From the NCBI RefSeq assembly GCF_002104995.1, contig NW_024468322.1, forward strand, positions 1 through 42,771: DNA of 42,771 bases. The letters are read 5' to 3'. Of the stretch, positions 1-9,692 are shown piece by piece. The notes beneath the pieces are model-generated. The model searched no databases and was not told the DNA's origin. It saw only the letters and a program-made list of their open reading frames with translations. The DNA is from Linderina pennispora (taxonomy: Eukaryota; Kickxellomycota; Kickxellomycetes; Kickxellales; Kickxellaceae). Within the stretch, counting starts at the first letter, position 1, and every line of letters starts with the position of its first letter. A program made the position numbers and the translations under genes.

Positions 1-59
1 CCCAGTGCGCTGCGATTATCTGTGGACTGGCGGCAGGCTGCTAGTCTTTTTGGCCTGCT

Positions 60-548
60 TTGCACAGCATGATGTATCTGCTGCCATTCGTGTTTCTTCC
101 TGGCTATGTCACCACCCAGCTCCCTGTTACACACCATTTGTCGGCTGCGCTGCCGGTGTCTGTGATTGGCCTGGGGATGGCGGTCGGCGGATGCAGCGCG
201 CAGCCGTTGCGGACATGGTCTGGCGTGCAGCCCAGCGTGGTGCGGTGCGGGGCGCGGCTGGGCCTGTCACTGGCGGTCTGGTGCCTGTGGCTGCCGGCGG
301 GCAGCAGCTGGGGCATGGTGTGCGGGTTCAGCGCCGTGTATGGGCTGTGTCTGGGCGTGACAGGTGATGCATGTGTGCGGAATACGTGGGCCAATGTCGC
401 GGTGGTGGCAGGCGTGGCGGTGGGGGTGCCGGTGGGCAGCTGGCTGTTTGTAGGCGTCGGCAGTGGCGTGTACTATATGCCGCTGGTCACGTTCACTGCG
501 GCCGGTCTGCTTTTGACGGCTGTGTGCGACGCGGTAAGCTCTGCGTGA
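60..548 (+). CDS. MFS transporter, C-terminal half (partial)
   Basis: A very hydrophobic reading frame runs to a TGA at 546-548. It has about six membrane segments. Its pattern of a PFVFLPGY-like helix, an amphipathic loop, a helix rich in Gly (VIGLGMAVGG) and late helices with GVPVGSW resembles TM7-TM12 of fungal monocarboxylate-type MFS carriers. The residue set expected before it is only partly present: the same frame is closed by a TAG at 42-44. The start of this piece is therefore either an exon following a 3' splice site (a CAG ends at 68) or the product of an indel, and the N-terminal half lies outside the window. Substrate cannot be told. The next gene, on the same strand, starts about 230 bp downstream. 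Confidence 0.5.
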   Translation: MHSMMYLLPFVFLPGYVTTQLPVTHHLSAALPVSVIGLGMAVGGCSAQPLRTWSGVQPSVVRCGARLGLSLAVWCLWLPAGSSWGMVCGFSAVYGLCLGVTGDACVRNTWANVAVVAGVAVGVPVGSWLFVGVGSGVYYMPLVTFTAAGLLLTAVCDAVSSA

Positions 549-591
549 GGCTTTCTGCAGAATACCAGCACCCGAGTCAGGTGCTTTTCGA

Positions 592-599
592 TATAATAT
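592..599 (+). promoter_or_regulatory. Possible TATA element before glutamyl-tRNA synthetase
   Basis: ATATAATA stands about 180 nt upstream of the predicted ATG at 776. It is farther away than the other TATA boxes in this window, so the assignment is weak. Confidence 0.25.
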
Positions 600-775
600 G
601 TGACTCAGACATCGCGCAGGCGCATTTTGGAAATAGCTGGCTCACGCTTGGGGCCGACGAAAAAAATTTATTTCGAAGGACCGATCTGGGCGTGCACCCA
701 AACATTTTCTGTTCCCTGTTCTTCTCTTTGTTTCCACTAAAAGCATTGGCAGATTTGCTCTATTCTTATTCCAAA

Positions 776-3227
776 ATGAGTACTCTTACATTAGCGCAGA
801 AGGGCTCGCCCCACCCGTACAGTAAGTAGCCGGCAGCCTTAGGAGGACAGGAAGGCCTTTCTTGACGCCTGTCGCCATGTGTTCTGACTCGCATATCTGG
901 TGTAGTTGCTGCGTCGCTGGCTGAGTTTGTGAATGCCTCCAAGGCTGCCACATACGCCGTGTCGTGGATCGAGGGCAGCAGCGCCAAGGACGGCGACAAG
1001 AAGGCCAGCGCCCTGCTGACGACCTCCAGCGGCGAGGTGGTTGGCGAGACTGCCACCATTGCGTCGATTGTGTCGGCGCACAGCGACCTGATCACGGCGT
1101 CTGACAGCAAGTGGCTGGACTTTGCGCAGGGCTCCCTGGGCGGCAACGACTTCAAGGCGCTCGAGGCGGCACTGGCTGAGCTTGACCACCACCTGGTGAT
1201 GCGCTCGTTTGGTGGCGGGATATGCGCTGAGCGGCAGCGATGCGGCGGTGTGGGGAGCGCTGAAGGCGTCGATGATGTTCCAGCGGAACCTGAAGCAGAA
1301 GGCGGAGATGCTGCCGGACCACGTCATCCGGTGGTACAACCACATCTCGTCGCTGGAGTTTGCGCAGCGCGTGGTGGCCGGGCACCAGAACGTGCACAAG
1401 AAGGAGAAGAAGGGCGAACAGGGCTCGTTTGAGCTCGGGTTCAAGGGCCTGGAGCACGGCAAGGTTGTGACGCGCTTCCCGCCCGAGCCCAGCGGCTACC
1501 TGCACATTGGCCACGCGAAGGCGGCGCTGCTGAACGACTACATTGCGCGGTCGAACGGCGGCAAGCTTCTGATCCGCTTCGACGACACGAACCCGAACAA
1601 GGAGAAGGTCGAGTTTGAGGAGTCGATCATCGAGGACCTGCGCCTGCTGGGCATCAAGGGCGATGCGCTGACGCACACGAGCGACTACTTCCAGCTTATC
1701 TACGACTACGCAATCAAGATGATCAACAAGGGCCTGGCCTACGCCGACGACACCGACCAGGAGACGATGCGCGCCGAGCGCATGGACGGCATTGCGAGCA
1801 AGTGCCGCGACCAGTCGGTGGAGGAGAACCTGCGCCGGTTCAAGGAGATGACGGAGGCGACCGAGTTCGGGCAGACGTGCTGTCTGCGCGCCAAGATGAG
1901 CGTCGACAGCAAGAACAAGGCGCTGCGTGATCCGGTGATCTACCGGTGCAACCTGACGCCGCACCACCGCACAGGGTCGGCGTGGAAGGTGTACCCGACC
2001 TACGACTTTTGCTGCCCGATCGTGGACTCGATCGAGGGCGTGACGCACGCCTTGCGCTCGATGGAGTACCGTGACCGCAACCCGCAGTACGAGTGGTTCT
2101 TCCCGGCGCTGGAGCTGCGGCCGGTGCAGATCCTCGACTTCTCGCGCATGAACTTTGTCTACACGCTCCTGTCGAAGCGCAAGCTGCAGTGGTTTGTTGA
2201 CAAGGGCCTGGTGGGCGGCTGGGACGACCCACGCTTCCCGACTGTGCGTGGCATCCGCCGCCGCGGCATGACCATCGAGGCGCTGCGCCAGTACGTGCTG
2301 ATGCAGGGCGCGTCGCAGAAGAACATGCTGCTGGAGTGGGACAAGATCTGGTCGCTCAACAAGAAGGTCATTGATCCTGCTGCCCCACGCCACACCAGCC
2401 TGATCAAGCAGGGCCTGGTGCCTGTGACGCTCACGGGCGGCCCCGCCGAGCCGCTTGTCAAGCAGATGCTGAAGCACAAGAAGAACAAGGAGCTCGGCAC
2501 CAAGCCGACCGTGTTCTCGTCGCAGCTGCTCGTGGAGCAGGCCGACGCTGCGTCGTTCGAGCTCGGCGAGGAGATCACGCTGATGGACTGGGGCAACGCC
2601 GTGGTTGAGGAGATCAAGAAGGACGGGGAGACTGTCGGTGCGCTGACGCTGCGCCTGCACCTGGAGGGCGATGTCAAGGCGACCAAGAAGAAGATCACAT
2701 GGCTGGGCCAGGACCCCGCCGTGCCGGCCACCGAGGCCGTGCTGGTGGACTACGACTACCTGATCACGAAGAAGAAGCTCGAGGAGGACGACTCGGTCGA
2801 GGACATCTTGACGCCCGTCAGCGAGTTCAAGGAGACCGCGCTGGTGGACGCGAGCGTCGCCGAGCTGCCGCGCGAGTCGATCATCCAGCTGGAGCGCCGC
2901 GGGTACTACATTGTGGACAAGACGCTGAAGGACGGCGCGCTGACCCTGGTTCGCATTCCGGACGGCAAGGCGAGCACCATGGCGAGCAAGCACAAGGAGG
3001 AGCCTGGTGCCAAGAAGGCCAAGAAGGAGAAGGATACCGGCAAGGGCAGCCCGTGGTCGAAGGGCAACATGTCCAAGCCGGCCAAGAAGGACACAGATGC
3101 ATCGCTGAATCTGCCCAAGCCCAAGCAGGTCGTCGATATGTACGAGACTAAGCCTGTGTACGGCGAGGTGCCGGTGGACGCCGCGGGCAAGGCCTCGGAC
3201 ATGTACGAGACCAACAGGATCTACTAA
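776..3227 (+). CDS. GUS1: Cytosolic glutamyl-tRNA synthetase (one intron, one apparent frameshift)
   Basis: Charges tRNA-Glu in the cytosol (class Ib synthetase, EC 6.1.1.17). Exon 1 is 776-821; intron 822-905 has GTAAGT and ends GTGTAG; exon 2 is 906-3227. The splice restores the phase (MSTLTLAQKG...PYIAASLAEF). The product is about 788 aa: an N-terminal GST-like domain (SGSDAAVWGALKA, used in yeast to bind Arc1), the catalytic domain with HIGH near residue 215 (SGYLHIGHAKAALL) and the second signature LSKRKL near 436, then the anticodon-binding beta barrels. The tail is Lys-rich and ends with two copies of a DMYET motif. Exon 2 changes frame near 1211: removing one G from TTTGGTGG joins LVMRSF to VAGYALSG perfectly, so I read this as an indel error. 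Homology to yeast Gus1 is strong throughout. Confidence 0.93.
822..905 (+). other. Spliceosomal intron in glutamyl-tRNA synthetase
   Basis: 84 nt, donor GTAAGT, acceptor TAG. A CTGAC branch-like sequence lies near 883. Without removal the frame stops at 827-829; with removal the N-terminal domain is continuous. Confidence 0.85.
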
Positions 3228-3249
3228 ACGCTTATATGCGGTCCCGCTG

Positions 3250-3255
3250 AATAAA
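3250..3255 (+). terminator. Polyadenylation signal AATAAA
   Basis: AATAAA lies 23 nt after the stop of the glutamyl-tRNA synthetase gene, a usual place for a fungal 3' end signal. The remaining ~330 bases to 3585 hold no gene I can support; the last 100 are pyrimidine-rich leader for the next gene. Confidence 0.5.
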
Positions 3256-3585
3256 ACGTAGTGAGGAAAGAGCCTCCACATTGCGGTAGCTTGTCTGCCA
3301 TATCCAGCCAGCACAAGCTCCATGTGCCGGATCCATAGATTGTAGCCCCCCAGACCATCGTCTGCCCGCCAGACTGGCCGGTCTCTGGCCAGCAGCGAAA
3401 GTAGGCCACGATCAACTAGAGAGCGCGTTTACTTCCATCCCTCCCCGCCCAATCACCGCTGCCCAGCATGTCGGGTTAGGAATAAATCATGCATCGGGCG
3501 TTGAACTTAGCGGACCACCCAGTCTCTGTCCCCTTGCCTTTCTTTTTTCTTCCATACCTTTTCCCAATTCACATCTGAACTGAAA

Positions 3586-5007
3586 ATGCGGTTCCTGGTA
3601 GCAGGCAGCCTGTACACGCTCTCGCTGCTGGCAGCAGCCAGCGGGCTCGTGCACACCAACCTAATCCGCACGGTGGACCTGACCTCAGCGCCGTTCATTC
3701 GCGAGCAAATCGGCGCAGTGGTGCAGAACGAGCACGCCAGCAAGCAATACAAATCCTACACGATCGCCGTGCCTGCCTCCAAGCACGCCCACCTGGCGTC
3801 ACTGACCGTGCATGAGCGCAAGTCGGGCGTGGAGCTGCCAACGGTGCCATTGGATTTTGACACAAAGCGCAATGCGTATCTGTACCGGGCCACGCTGCGC
3901 GCGCCATTGGCGCCCAACGACAAGCTGAGCCTGAACGTGGACATGACATTGAGCCGGTTCGTGTCGGCGAAGCCCGCGGTCATGGAGCCTGCGGACGACC
4001 AGCAGTGGGTGTGGGAGGATCGTGCGCTGGTGCCGTCGGTGTATGAGACACGGAAGCAGAAGACGGTGGTGAATGCGCCAAGGGTGACGCGGCATACAGG
4101 CGTGCTGCAGCGCAAGTCGGTGGTGTTTGGGCCCTTTAACGCGACGGCGGAGGACGGGTCGGCAGAGGTTGCGTTTAGGAGCAACAAGGAGCAGGCAGCG
4201 GCGGTGCATCGGCGCGAGTATTTCGTGAGCCATCTGGGCGACGACCTGAATGTGCTGGAGCACTACCAGCTGAAGAGCCTGGCGCCGCGCCCGCCGCAGT
4301 ACGACAAGGTGCGCGAGACGATCGCAAAGTTCATGCGGACCCGCGACAACTTCATCAAGACGCTTCTGGTGCCTGTGCCGGTGACCGCCCGGGACATGTA
4401 CTATGTTGACGAGATCGGCAACGTGTCGACTTCGGCCGTGACCAGTCCGCGCGAGGCACATGGCCAGGAGTTCCGGATCCTGCAGCTGAAGCCGCGGTAC
4501 CCGCTGTCGGGCGGCGACCAGTACACGTGGTGGCACGGCTACAGCCTGCCACTGCATGCGTATCTGAGGAGGCAGGGCGCGCGGCATTTCCTGAAGGTGC
4601 CGTTTATCGGCCATATTGCGGCGTCGGCCAGCGGCAAGAGCGAGCTGACCGTCGACATGGCTGTGGCGGAGAACGTCGCGGTTGAGTCATACGAGCTGCA
4701 TGTGACGCTGCCCGAGGGCGCTACCGACATCGATGTCAGGGTGCCGGTGCGTGCCGAGATTGCGTACGAGCCGACCTGGTATTACTTGGACTCGACGGGC
4801 CGCACCACTGTAGTGGTGACCACCGGGAATGTTGCGCCGGGCGACCTGGGCGACGTGCTGGTGATGTATTCGTACTCGGCAGTGGCCGTGTGGCAGAAGC
4901 CGGCGGTGGTGGCGCTTATGGTGTTTGGTGTGTTCGCCGTGGCCATGGCGGTAGGCAGGGTCCGGTTTGGGCTGGCGCAGGCGGCCAACAAGAAGAAGAG
5001 CGCATAA
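3586..5007 (+). CDS. OST1: Oligosaccharyltransferase subunit OST1 / ribophorin I
   Basis: Subunit of the ER oligosaccharyltransferase that moves the lipid-linked glycan to Asn-X-Ser/Thr sites. The protein is 473 aa, the family's usual length. Residues 1-20 form a signal peptide ending at SGLVH. The large lumenal part carries the family hallmarks MYYVDEIGNVSTS and the PRYPLSGGDQYTWWHGYSLP block, and IAYEPTWYYLDSTGR follows near residue 390. One membrane helix (about 440-457) precedes a short basic tail ending KKKSA, which fits a KKXX di-lysine ER retrieval signal. The start is the first ATG after a C/T-rich leader and is directly followed by the signal peptide. Intronless. It sits tandem with, and about 360 bp after, the synthetase gene. 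Confidence 0.93.
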   Translation: MRFLVAGSLYTLSLLAAASGLVHTNLIRTVDLTSAPFIREQIGAVVQNEHASKQYKSYTIAVPASKHAHLASLTVHERKSGVELPTVPLDFDTKRNAYLYRATLRAPLAPNDKLSLNVDMTLSRFVSAKPAVMEPADDQQWVWEDRALVPSVYETRKQKTVVNAPRVTRHTGVLQRKSVVFGPFNATAEDGSAEVAFRSNKEQAAAVHRREYFVSHLGDDLNVLEHYQLKSLAPRPPQYDKVRETIAKFMRTRDNFIKTLLVPVPVTARDMYYVDEIGNVSTSAVTSPREAHGQEFRILQLKPRYPLSGGDQYTWWHGYSLPLHAYLRRQGARHFLKVPFIGHIAASASGKSELTVDMAVAENVAVESYELHVTLPEGATDIDVRVPVRAEIAYEPTWYYLDSTGRTTVVVTTGNVAPGDLGDVLVMYSYSAVAVWQKPAVVALMVFGVFAVAMAVGRVRFGLAQAANKKKSA

Positions 5008-5171
5008 GAGATGTCTTTTTCACACAAAAATTATATATCTTTTTTTAGTGTCATTCCAGCCCCTCATGCATATGATGGCAGATCATGTAGTCACGCCGGC
5101 TCCTGTATGACGAAACCGCTCCCTCCAACCATGTCATCCGGTGGGCCATTACAAGAGAGCACTCTCAGCTC

Positions 5172-5178
5172 TATAAAG
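5172..5178 (+). promoter_or_regulatory. TATA box of the first membrane RING gene
   Basis: TATAAAG lies 27 nt before the ATG at 5199, so the leader must be very short. A C/T-rich initiator region (TCTTCTACA) lies between. Confidence 0.5.
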
Positions 5179-5198
5179 CTCCCCCTTTCTCTTCTACA

Positions 5199-5726
5199 AT
5201 GTCGCAGACTACTTCCTTTACCAGCTTTTCGGCCCCACCACCCACACTCTCAGCATCTCCCAGTGCCCTATCCAAGGGCGGCCGCCCAAACACCACGCTC
5301 ATCGCGCTCTTTGTCGTTATCGGCATTCTGTTCCTCACTGGCAGTATCTGGGCCGCCATAATATTCCGCGGCAAACTACGCCCGCCGTCGGTACATGCCC
5401 GAGGCCGCGCTGAACTGCGCAACAAACGGCCTGTGCTCACCGCCCCTATGTTCGACATGCTGCGTGTCCGCCCTATTACATTTTTCAAGCATGACTTCGA
5501 TGACTGCGCAATTTGCCTTTGCGCGATGAGCGGGCAGGTGGTGCTGCTGCCCTGCAATCACGCGTTTCATAAAATGTGCGCTAGGGGGTGGTTGATGGAG
5601 CAGTCGGAAGAGTGTCCGCTGTGTAAACGGTCGGTTAGAGTTGCTTTGGGAATTATTGAGGCCCCGGAGGAATTGGCTCCGGTGGAATGTGAGATTGGAG
5701 CAAGGCGGGTAGAGAGTTCTGTGTAG
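5199..5726 (+). CDS. Single-pass membrane RING-H2 protein (E3 ligase candidate), isolated copy
   Basis: 175 aa. A Ser/Thr/Pro-rich N-terminal tail (1-31) leads to one membrane helix (about 33-56), a basic juxtamembrane stretch, then a RING-H2 domain with C103-C106-C119-H121-H124-C127-C139-C142 (DDCAICL...LPCNHAFHKMC...ECPLCK). This is the plan of ATL/RNF-type membrane E3 ligases, which recruit an E2 and ubiquitinate membrane or nearby proteins. The linker VLTAPMFDML before the RING and the post-RING SVRVALGI match the five paralogs at 20.4-28.9 kb, so this is a dispersed member of that family with a shorter ectodomain. It lies between OST1 and the tandem repeat array. Substrate and E2 partner are unknown. 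Confidence 0.8.
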   Translation: MSQTTSFTSFSAPPPTLSASPSALSKGGRPNTTLIALFVVIGILFLTGSIWAAIIFRGKLRPPSVHARGRAELRNKRPVLTAPMFDMLRVRPITFFKHDFDDCAICLCAMSGQVVLLPCNHAFHKMCARGWLMEQSEECPLCKRSVRVALGIIEAPEELAPVECEIGARRVESSV

Positions 5727-5769
5727 TTCTGTAGAATATCGAGTATACCCGGCTTCTCATTATTTCCTC

Positions 5770-6735
5770 CGGATATGGAACGGAAGCTAGTTGTTTTGAC
5801 TACCGTCGTGTTCGTAGTGACGATACCCAAGTGCAACATCCGGGTAGACAAATATGCAGCCTGACAGAAGATAAACGCCACCTGTTGAAGACTGAAATTC
5901 CTTCCAACCAGTTGTTCCAGAATGGTAGTCCGTTTTGGCCAGCTGGTTCTGATCTGCACGGTTTCAGGCTCCTTACTTCCATCTACTGCTGCTTGCTATG
6001 ACAAATTCCAGCCAAGGTAGCTATTGGACTCCTTTTAACCACTATCGAGCAACCACTACACCATGAATAGTGGCACTATGTTAGCAGCGTTTATGCTATT
6101 TACTGCATCCCACTATAGCTTTTGGTACTATGGAAAATCTCGTGGTTTGCAATGTAGATATATTGAGAAAACTCTCATCAGTTAACACCAAAAAATTCAC
6201 GTGTACGGTCGTATGGAACATGCTCATGTTGGTTCCCATAGACTTCATATCGTTGCGTGTTGCGAAAGGCGCTACTGGCAGTGTGAGACATCTTGAAACA
6301 CATTATATGAGAACTGTAGGCAATGGCACTGGTAGTGTAAGTGTCGATGAAAACGAAAAATACGACCGTGAATCACATAGTGTGCAAAATGTGACAACTA
6401 GTAAACACATACTCTTCGTCTTCTCCCTTGATATCTATCATCCCTTGACTGTCGAGCTGTATCTTGTCCAAGTCTACCCCAATCCACGTTGAGCGAGTTT
6501 CAAGCCCATTGTTCTCATATTCGCTGCCTAGAGCATTGTTGTTGCTAAGAATTGCTTTGTGGTCATTCTCCACATCTGGTCTTGATTGGCTATGTCAAAT
6601 ATTCAGGTAATTAACATGGACAAACAGTAGAGTCTATCATCGCATGATATGGATAGTATCTTGTCATTTGTCCACGACAACGATAGTACCTTAGCTTCAC
6701 TGCGATACGTCCTTCCTACAAGGTGTCCAAAAGAG
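5770..6735 (-). repeat. Repeat unit 1
   Basis: The first unit begins just past the RING gene with an A block (about 5800-6010), then B, C (about 6190-6400, relic ending with TREFFG before a stop), D and E. It is diverged and carries several frame breaks. Boundaries are approximate. Confidence 0.6.
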
Positions 6736-7680
6736 TTCAGCATCTCTAGTAAACATGTAGGTTGATAGAGAATATACGCTGTCTGATAACAAGTAGAAAG
6801 TTATCTGACCAACTCTCACTGAATAGTAGCTCATTTTTGGTATTTGCGTCTATCTATGTCATTTAAAGTTCCTTGCTTACATTTACAGCTGTTTGTTACA
6901 GCAGCCTACAATGTATTTGATTAATTCCTTTGAGCCATCATTGAGGCATCATTAAACTAAAACGTTTGTTAATAAACATTCCTTTTGAAAATTGGCTTTA
7001 TATTAGCATATTATCTATGCCATTCACAGTGTTTTATTGTTGCCCAATAGTATTATAGAAATGCTAGTTGTTTGCGATATTGTGAATATATTTCTACAAT
7101 ATCATTTATTTTAAGAAATACCATAAAACTCACGCGTACGGTCAACCGGATAGTTTTCAGACAGTTTCCCATAGACATCGCATTGTTGTGCATTGCGAAA
7201 AGCACCACCGGTAGTGGGAGACACCTCAAAATGCATTATATATAAACTGTAAGCGACAATATTGGTAGTGTAGGTATCGACGAAAGCGAGAAAGATAAGA
7301 CTATGAAACACGTAGTGTGTACGACATGGCAACTAATAAGCACATTCCCGTTGTCCTCTCCCTCGATGTCCACAATCTCTTGGCTGCTGAGCTTGCTCTT
7401 TTGTCCAAGCCAACCCCAACCCTTGTTTAGTGGGCTTCAAGCCTGTTGTTCTCGTATTCACTGTCGAGAGCATTGTTGTCTCTGAGAATTGTCCTACAGC
7501 TATTCTCCATCTCTTGTCTTGATTGGTAGTTGTAGGTTTTCAAAGCATTCGCATAGACAAACAGTATAGCCCATCATAGCATGGTATGGATAGTATCTCT
7601 TCATTTGTCCACGACAAGGATATTAGCCTAATTCCACTGCGAAACATCATTCCTATAAAGGGTTCAACAGAATTCTGTAT
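6736..7680 (-). repeat. Repeat unit 2
   Basis: Blocks A to E in order. On the minus strand 7332-7111 reads as an open 73-codon piece with FVDTYTTNIVAYSLYI, SPTTGGAFRNAQQC and the end REFYGIS before the stop. The D block (about 7327-7530) is roughly 93% identical to that of unit 4. It also supplies the intact version of the DIRS insertion site at 7320-7336. Confidence 0.65.
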
Positions 7681-8765
7681 CTCTGGTAAACAAGTATGTA
7701 GTCTACTACAAGGTATACGCTCTCTGTAGACAACCGAAGCCCCATCCGACTGGTTTTGTGAAGTGGTAGTCCATTCTGATCAGTTGGCTCTGTCCTGTAT
7801 GGGCTCAAGCTCCTTATGTACAACCACAGGTGCTTGCTGCTGCAGCCTACTGCCAAGATAGCCACTGGACTCCTTCTAGGCAAGCACTATACGGAAGTGT
7901 CTCCTCGCAAATTTTCATCTTGAACAATGATGGTGCCAATGAAGCGTTTATGGCATCCACTGTGTCTACCATTTGCCTCTGGTTTTACAGAGCAGTTAAT
8001 AATTTGTGACAGCAAATATATTAAAAAGCATTAAAACTATAGCTATATGCCAGAATAATCACTGGCAAGGTCATATACGTGAGACACGTCCTGAACCCCA
8101 TTGACCTCATATTGTTGTGCGTTGCGAAGACTATTACTGACAGTGGGAGACATTTTGGTATATATTATACGTAAACTGTAAGTGGTAGCACAGGTAGTCT
8201 CATGTTGATAGAAGCAAAAAGATAAAGCTATGAAACAGGTAGTGTGTAAGATGAGGCAACTAATAAATGCATGTTCATTGCCCTCTCCTTCGGTGCCCAC
8301 CATTTCTTGACTGTCAAAGTGGCTCATTTGGCCATGCTTACCCCAACCCACATTGAGCGGGCTTCAAGCATATTGTTTTCCTATTCCCCACCTTGAGTAT
8401 TGTTGTGTCTGAGGATTGTTTTGTGGTCATTTTCCTCCTCTTGTCCTGATTGGCAATGGCAAATATTCGATTCGCGTGGGTTAGCATTATGAGATAATAT
8501 CGCTCGAGGTTTTTTAATCCATAATTTTTTCCGCACTTGTTTAATGGATAGGTTTCTCCTGCTTCACATCATCGATTAACTCAATTGCGACCATGACTCG
8601 ACACGATCTAAAAGCATAGGTGGTGGAGCTCCGCACTGTATTTCTGACTTCTGAAATGCCCCGCACTATATGGAGTGTCCTGTCGTTTGTCCACGATAAG
8701 GGCCATGGGATAAATCTGGTGAAGAGTATCATATCCACTATGTTCAACAGAACCTACCATCTCTA
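7681..8765 (-). repeat. Repeat unit 3
   Basis: Blocks A to E, with about 170 extra bases (8470-8640) before E. The minus strand keeps a 102-codon open stretch (8351-8043) that joins the frames of blocks D and C and ends DYSGI before the stop. Confidence 0.6.
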
Positions 8766-9347
8766 GTAAATAAGAATGTGGGCAGATAATGAAACTATGC
8801 TGCTTGCTAATGAGTGGAAGGCTATCTAACCAGTTCTTGTCGAATGGTTGACCGTCTTGCTCACTTGCTTCTAGACTGCGCAATTTCAAGCTCTTTGCTT
8901 CTATTTACTGCTGCTTACTACGACGGACTGCTGCTAAGGTACCTGTAGAGCACTATTATGTCAGTACCAAACTTTGTTTAATTGAAATGCTTGTTTACCT
9001 ATTTTCACCTTGATAATCGATACTATCAACGAAGTATTTATGCCGTTCACAGTACCCAATGCTGATCTTTGCTAATATAGAGTAGTTGGTGGTTGTGACC
9101 TAGTAAATATATTATAACACGATCTTCGTATAGCTATCTACCAAAATAATCAAGTGTAAGTTCAGCTGCATGAGATTCTGTCTGGGTCCCATGGACTTCA
9201 CATTGTTGTGCATTGCGAAAAGTACCACCGGTAGTAGGAGACACCTCAAAAAACATTATGTGTAAACTGTAAGTGACAATATTGGTAGTGTAGGTATCGA
9301 CAAAAGCGAAAAAGATAAGACTATGAAACATGTAGTGTGTACGACAT
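8766..9347 (-). repeat. Repeat unit 4, left part (before the DIRS insertion)
   Basis: Blocks A, B and most of C. Minus-strand 9331-9134 keeps the frame with FVDTYTTNIVTYSLHI, SPTTGGTFRNAQQC and the end DYFGR before the stop. The unit stops abruptly at 9347, where the retroelement begins. A minus-strand open piece at 8889-8608 joins blocks A and E (LALIVDK-like segment). Confidence 0.65.
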
Positions 9348-9395
9348 TGTCATCCTGAACGAACGTCTCGTGACGTTCTGGAAACATTAGTCGAA
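9348..9395. repeat. DIRS left outer edge with dyad
   Basis: 48 bp outside the left inverted repeat. It contains the perfect dyad GAACGTC-TCGT-GACGTTC at 9361-9378, a candidate recombinase binding site. Its complement fills 9620-9667 of the internal region. Confidence 0.8.
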
Positions 9396-9568
9396 CAGCA
9401 GTGACTGCTGGTTGGGAACCTTTCTGTATTAAAGACTGAAATTAAGATAGAAATTTAAAATGAAATTTTAGATGAAATCATAAATGAAACGTGGAGGGTG
9501 AGCTTCTGAGTATCATCCGACACATATAAAAAAAGGGAGCTAGTACCTCTATGGATGAGCTCCTTACC
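9396..9568. repeat. DIRS left inverted terminal repeat
   Basis: 173 bp, complementary to 13331-13503 with about two mismatches. It starts with the near-palindrome CAGCAGTGACTGCTG (7-bp arms, 1-bp centre), which occurs at all four recombination-relevant places of the element. Confidence 0.9.
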
Positions 9569-9604
9569 GGAAAATTTTTCAGAAGAGAGGGAGAGGAGGG
9601 AGGG

Positions 9605-9692
9605 CAGCAGTCACTGCTGTTCGACTAATGTTTCCAGAACGTCACGAGACGTTCGTTCAGGATGACATTAGTCATCACAGCAGTGACTGCTG
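9605..9692. repeat. DIRS internal complementary region (circle-junction template)
   Basis: It runs palindrome CAGCAGTCACTGCTG (9605-9619), complement of the left edge (9620-9667), complement of the right edge (9668-9677), palindrome again (9678-9692). In the DIRS1 model this region templates completion of both ends and forms the closed-circle junction, here between 9667 and 9668. It lies at the 3' end of the element, next to the recombinase gene, as in DIRS1. Confidence 0.88.

Noticed and set aside
1209-1240. Programmed +1 frameshift in glutamyl-tRNA synthetase
   Set aside because: Other conserved genes here show similar 1-nt breaks at G-rich or homopolymer sites, so sequence error is more likely than recoding.
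1152-3323. 723-codon open frame antisense to glutamyl-tRNA synthetase
   Set aside because: High GC and third-position bias of the real gene keep the antisense frame open; the product is Leu/Arg/His-rich with no domain.
3799-4614. 271-codon frame antisense to OST1
   Set aside because: Pure shadow of a well-supported gene, His/Arg-rich.
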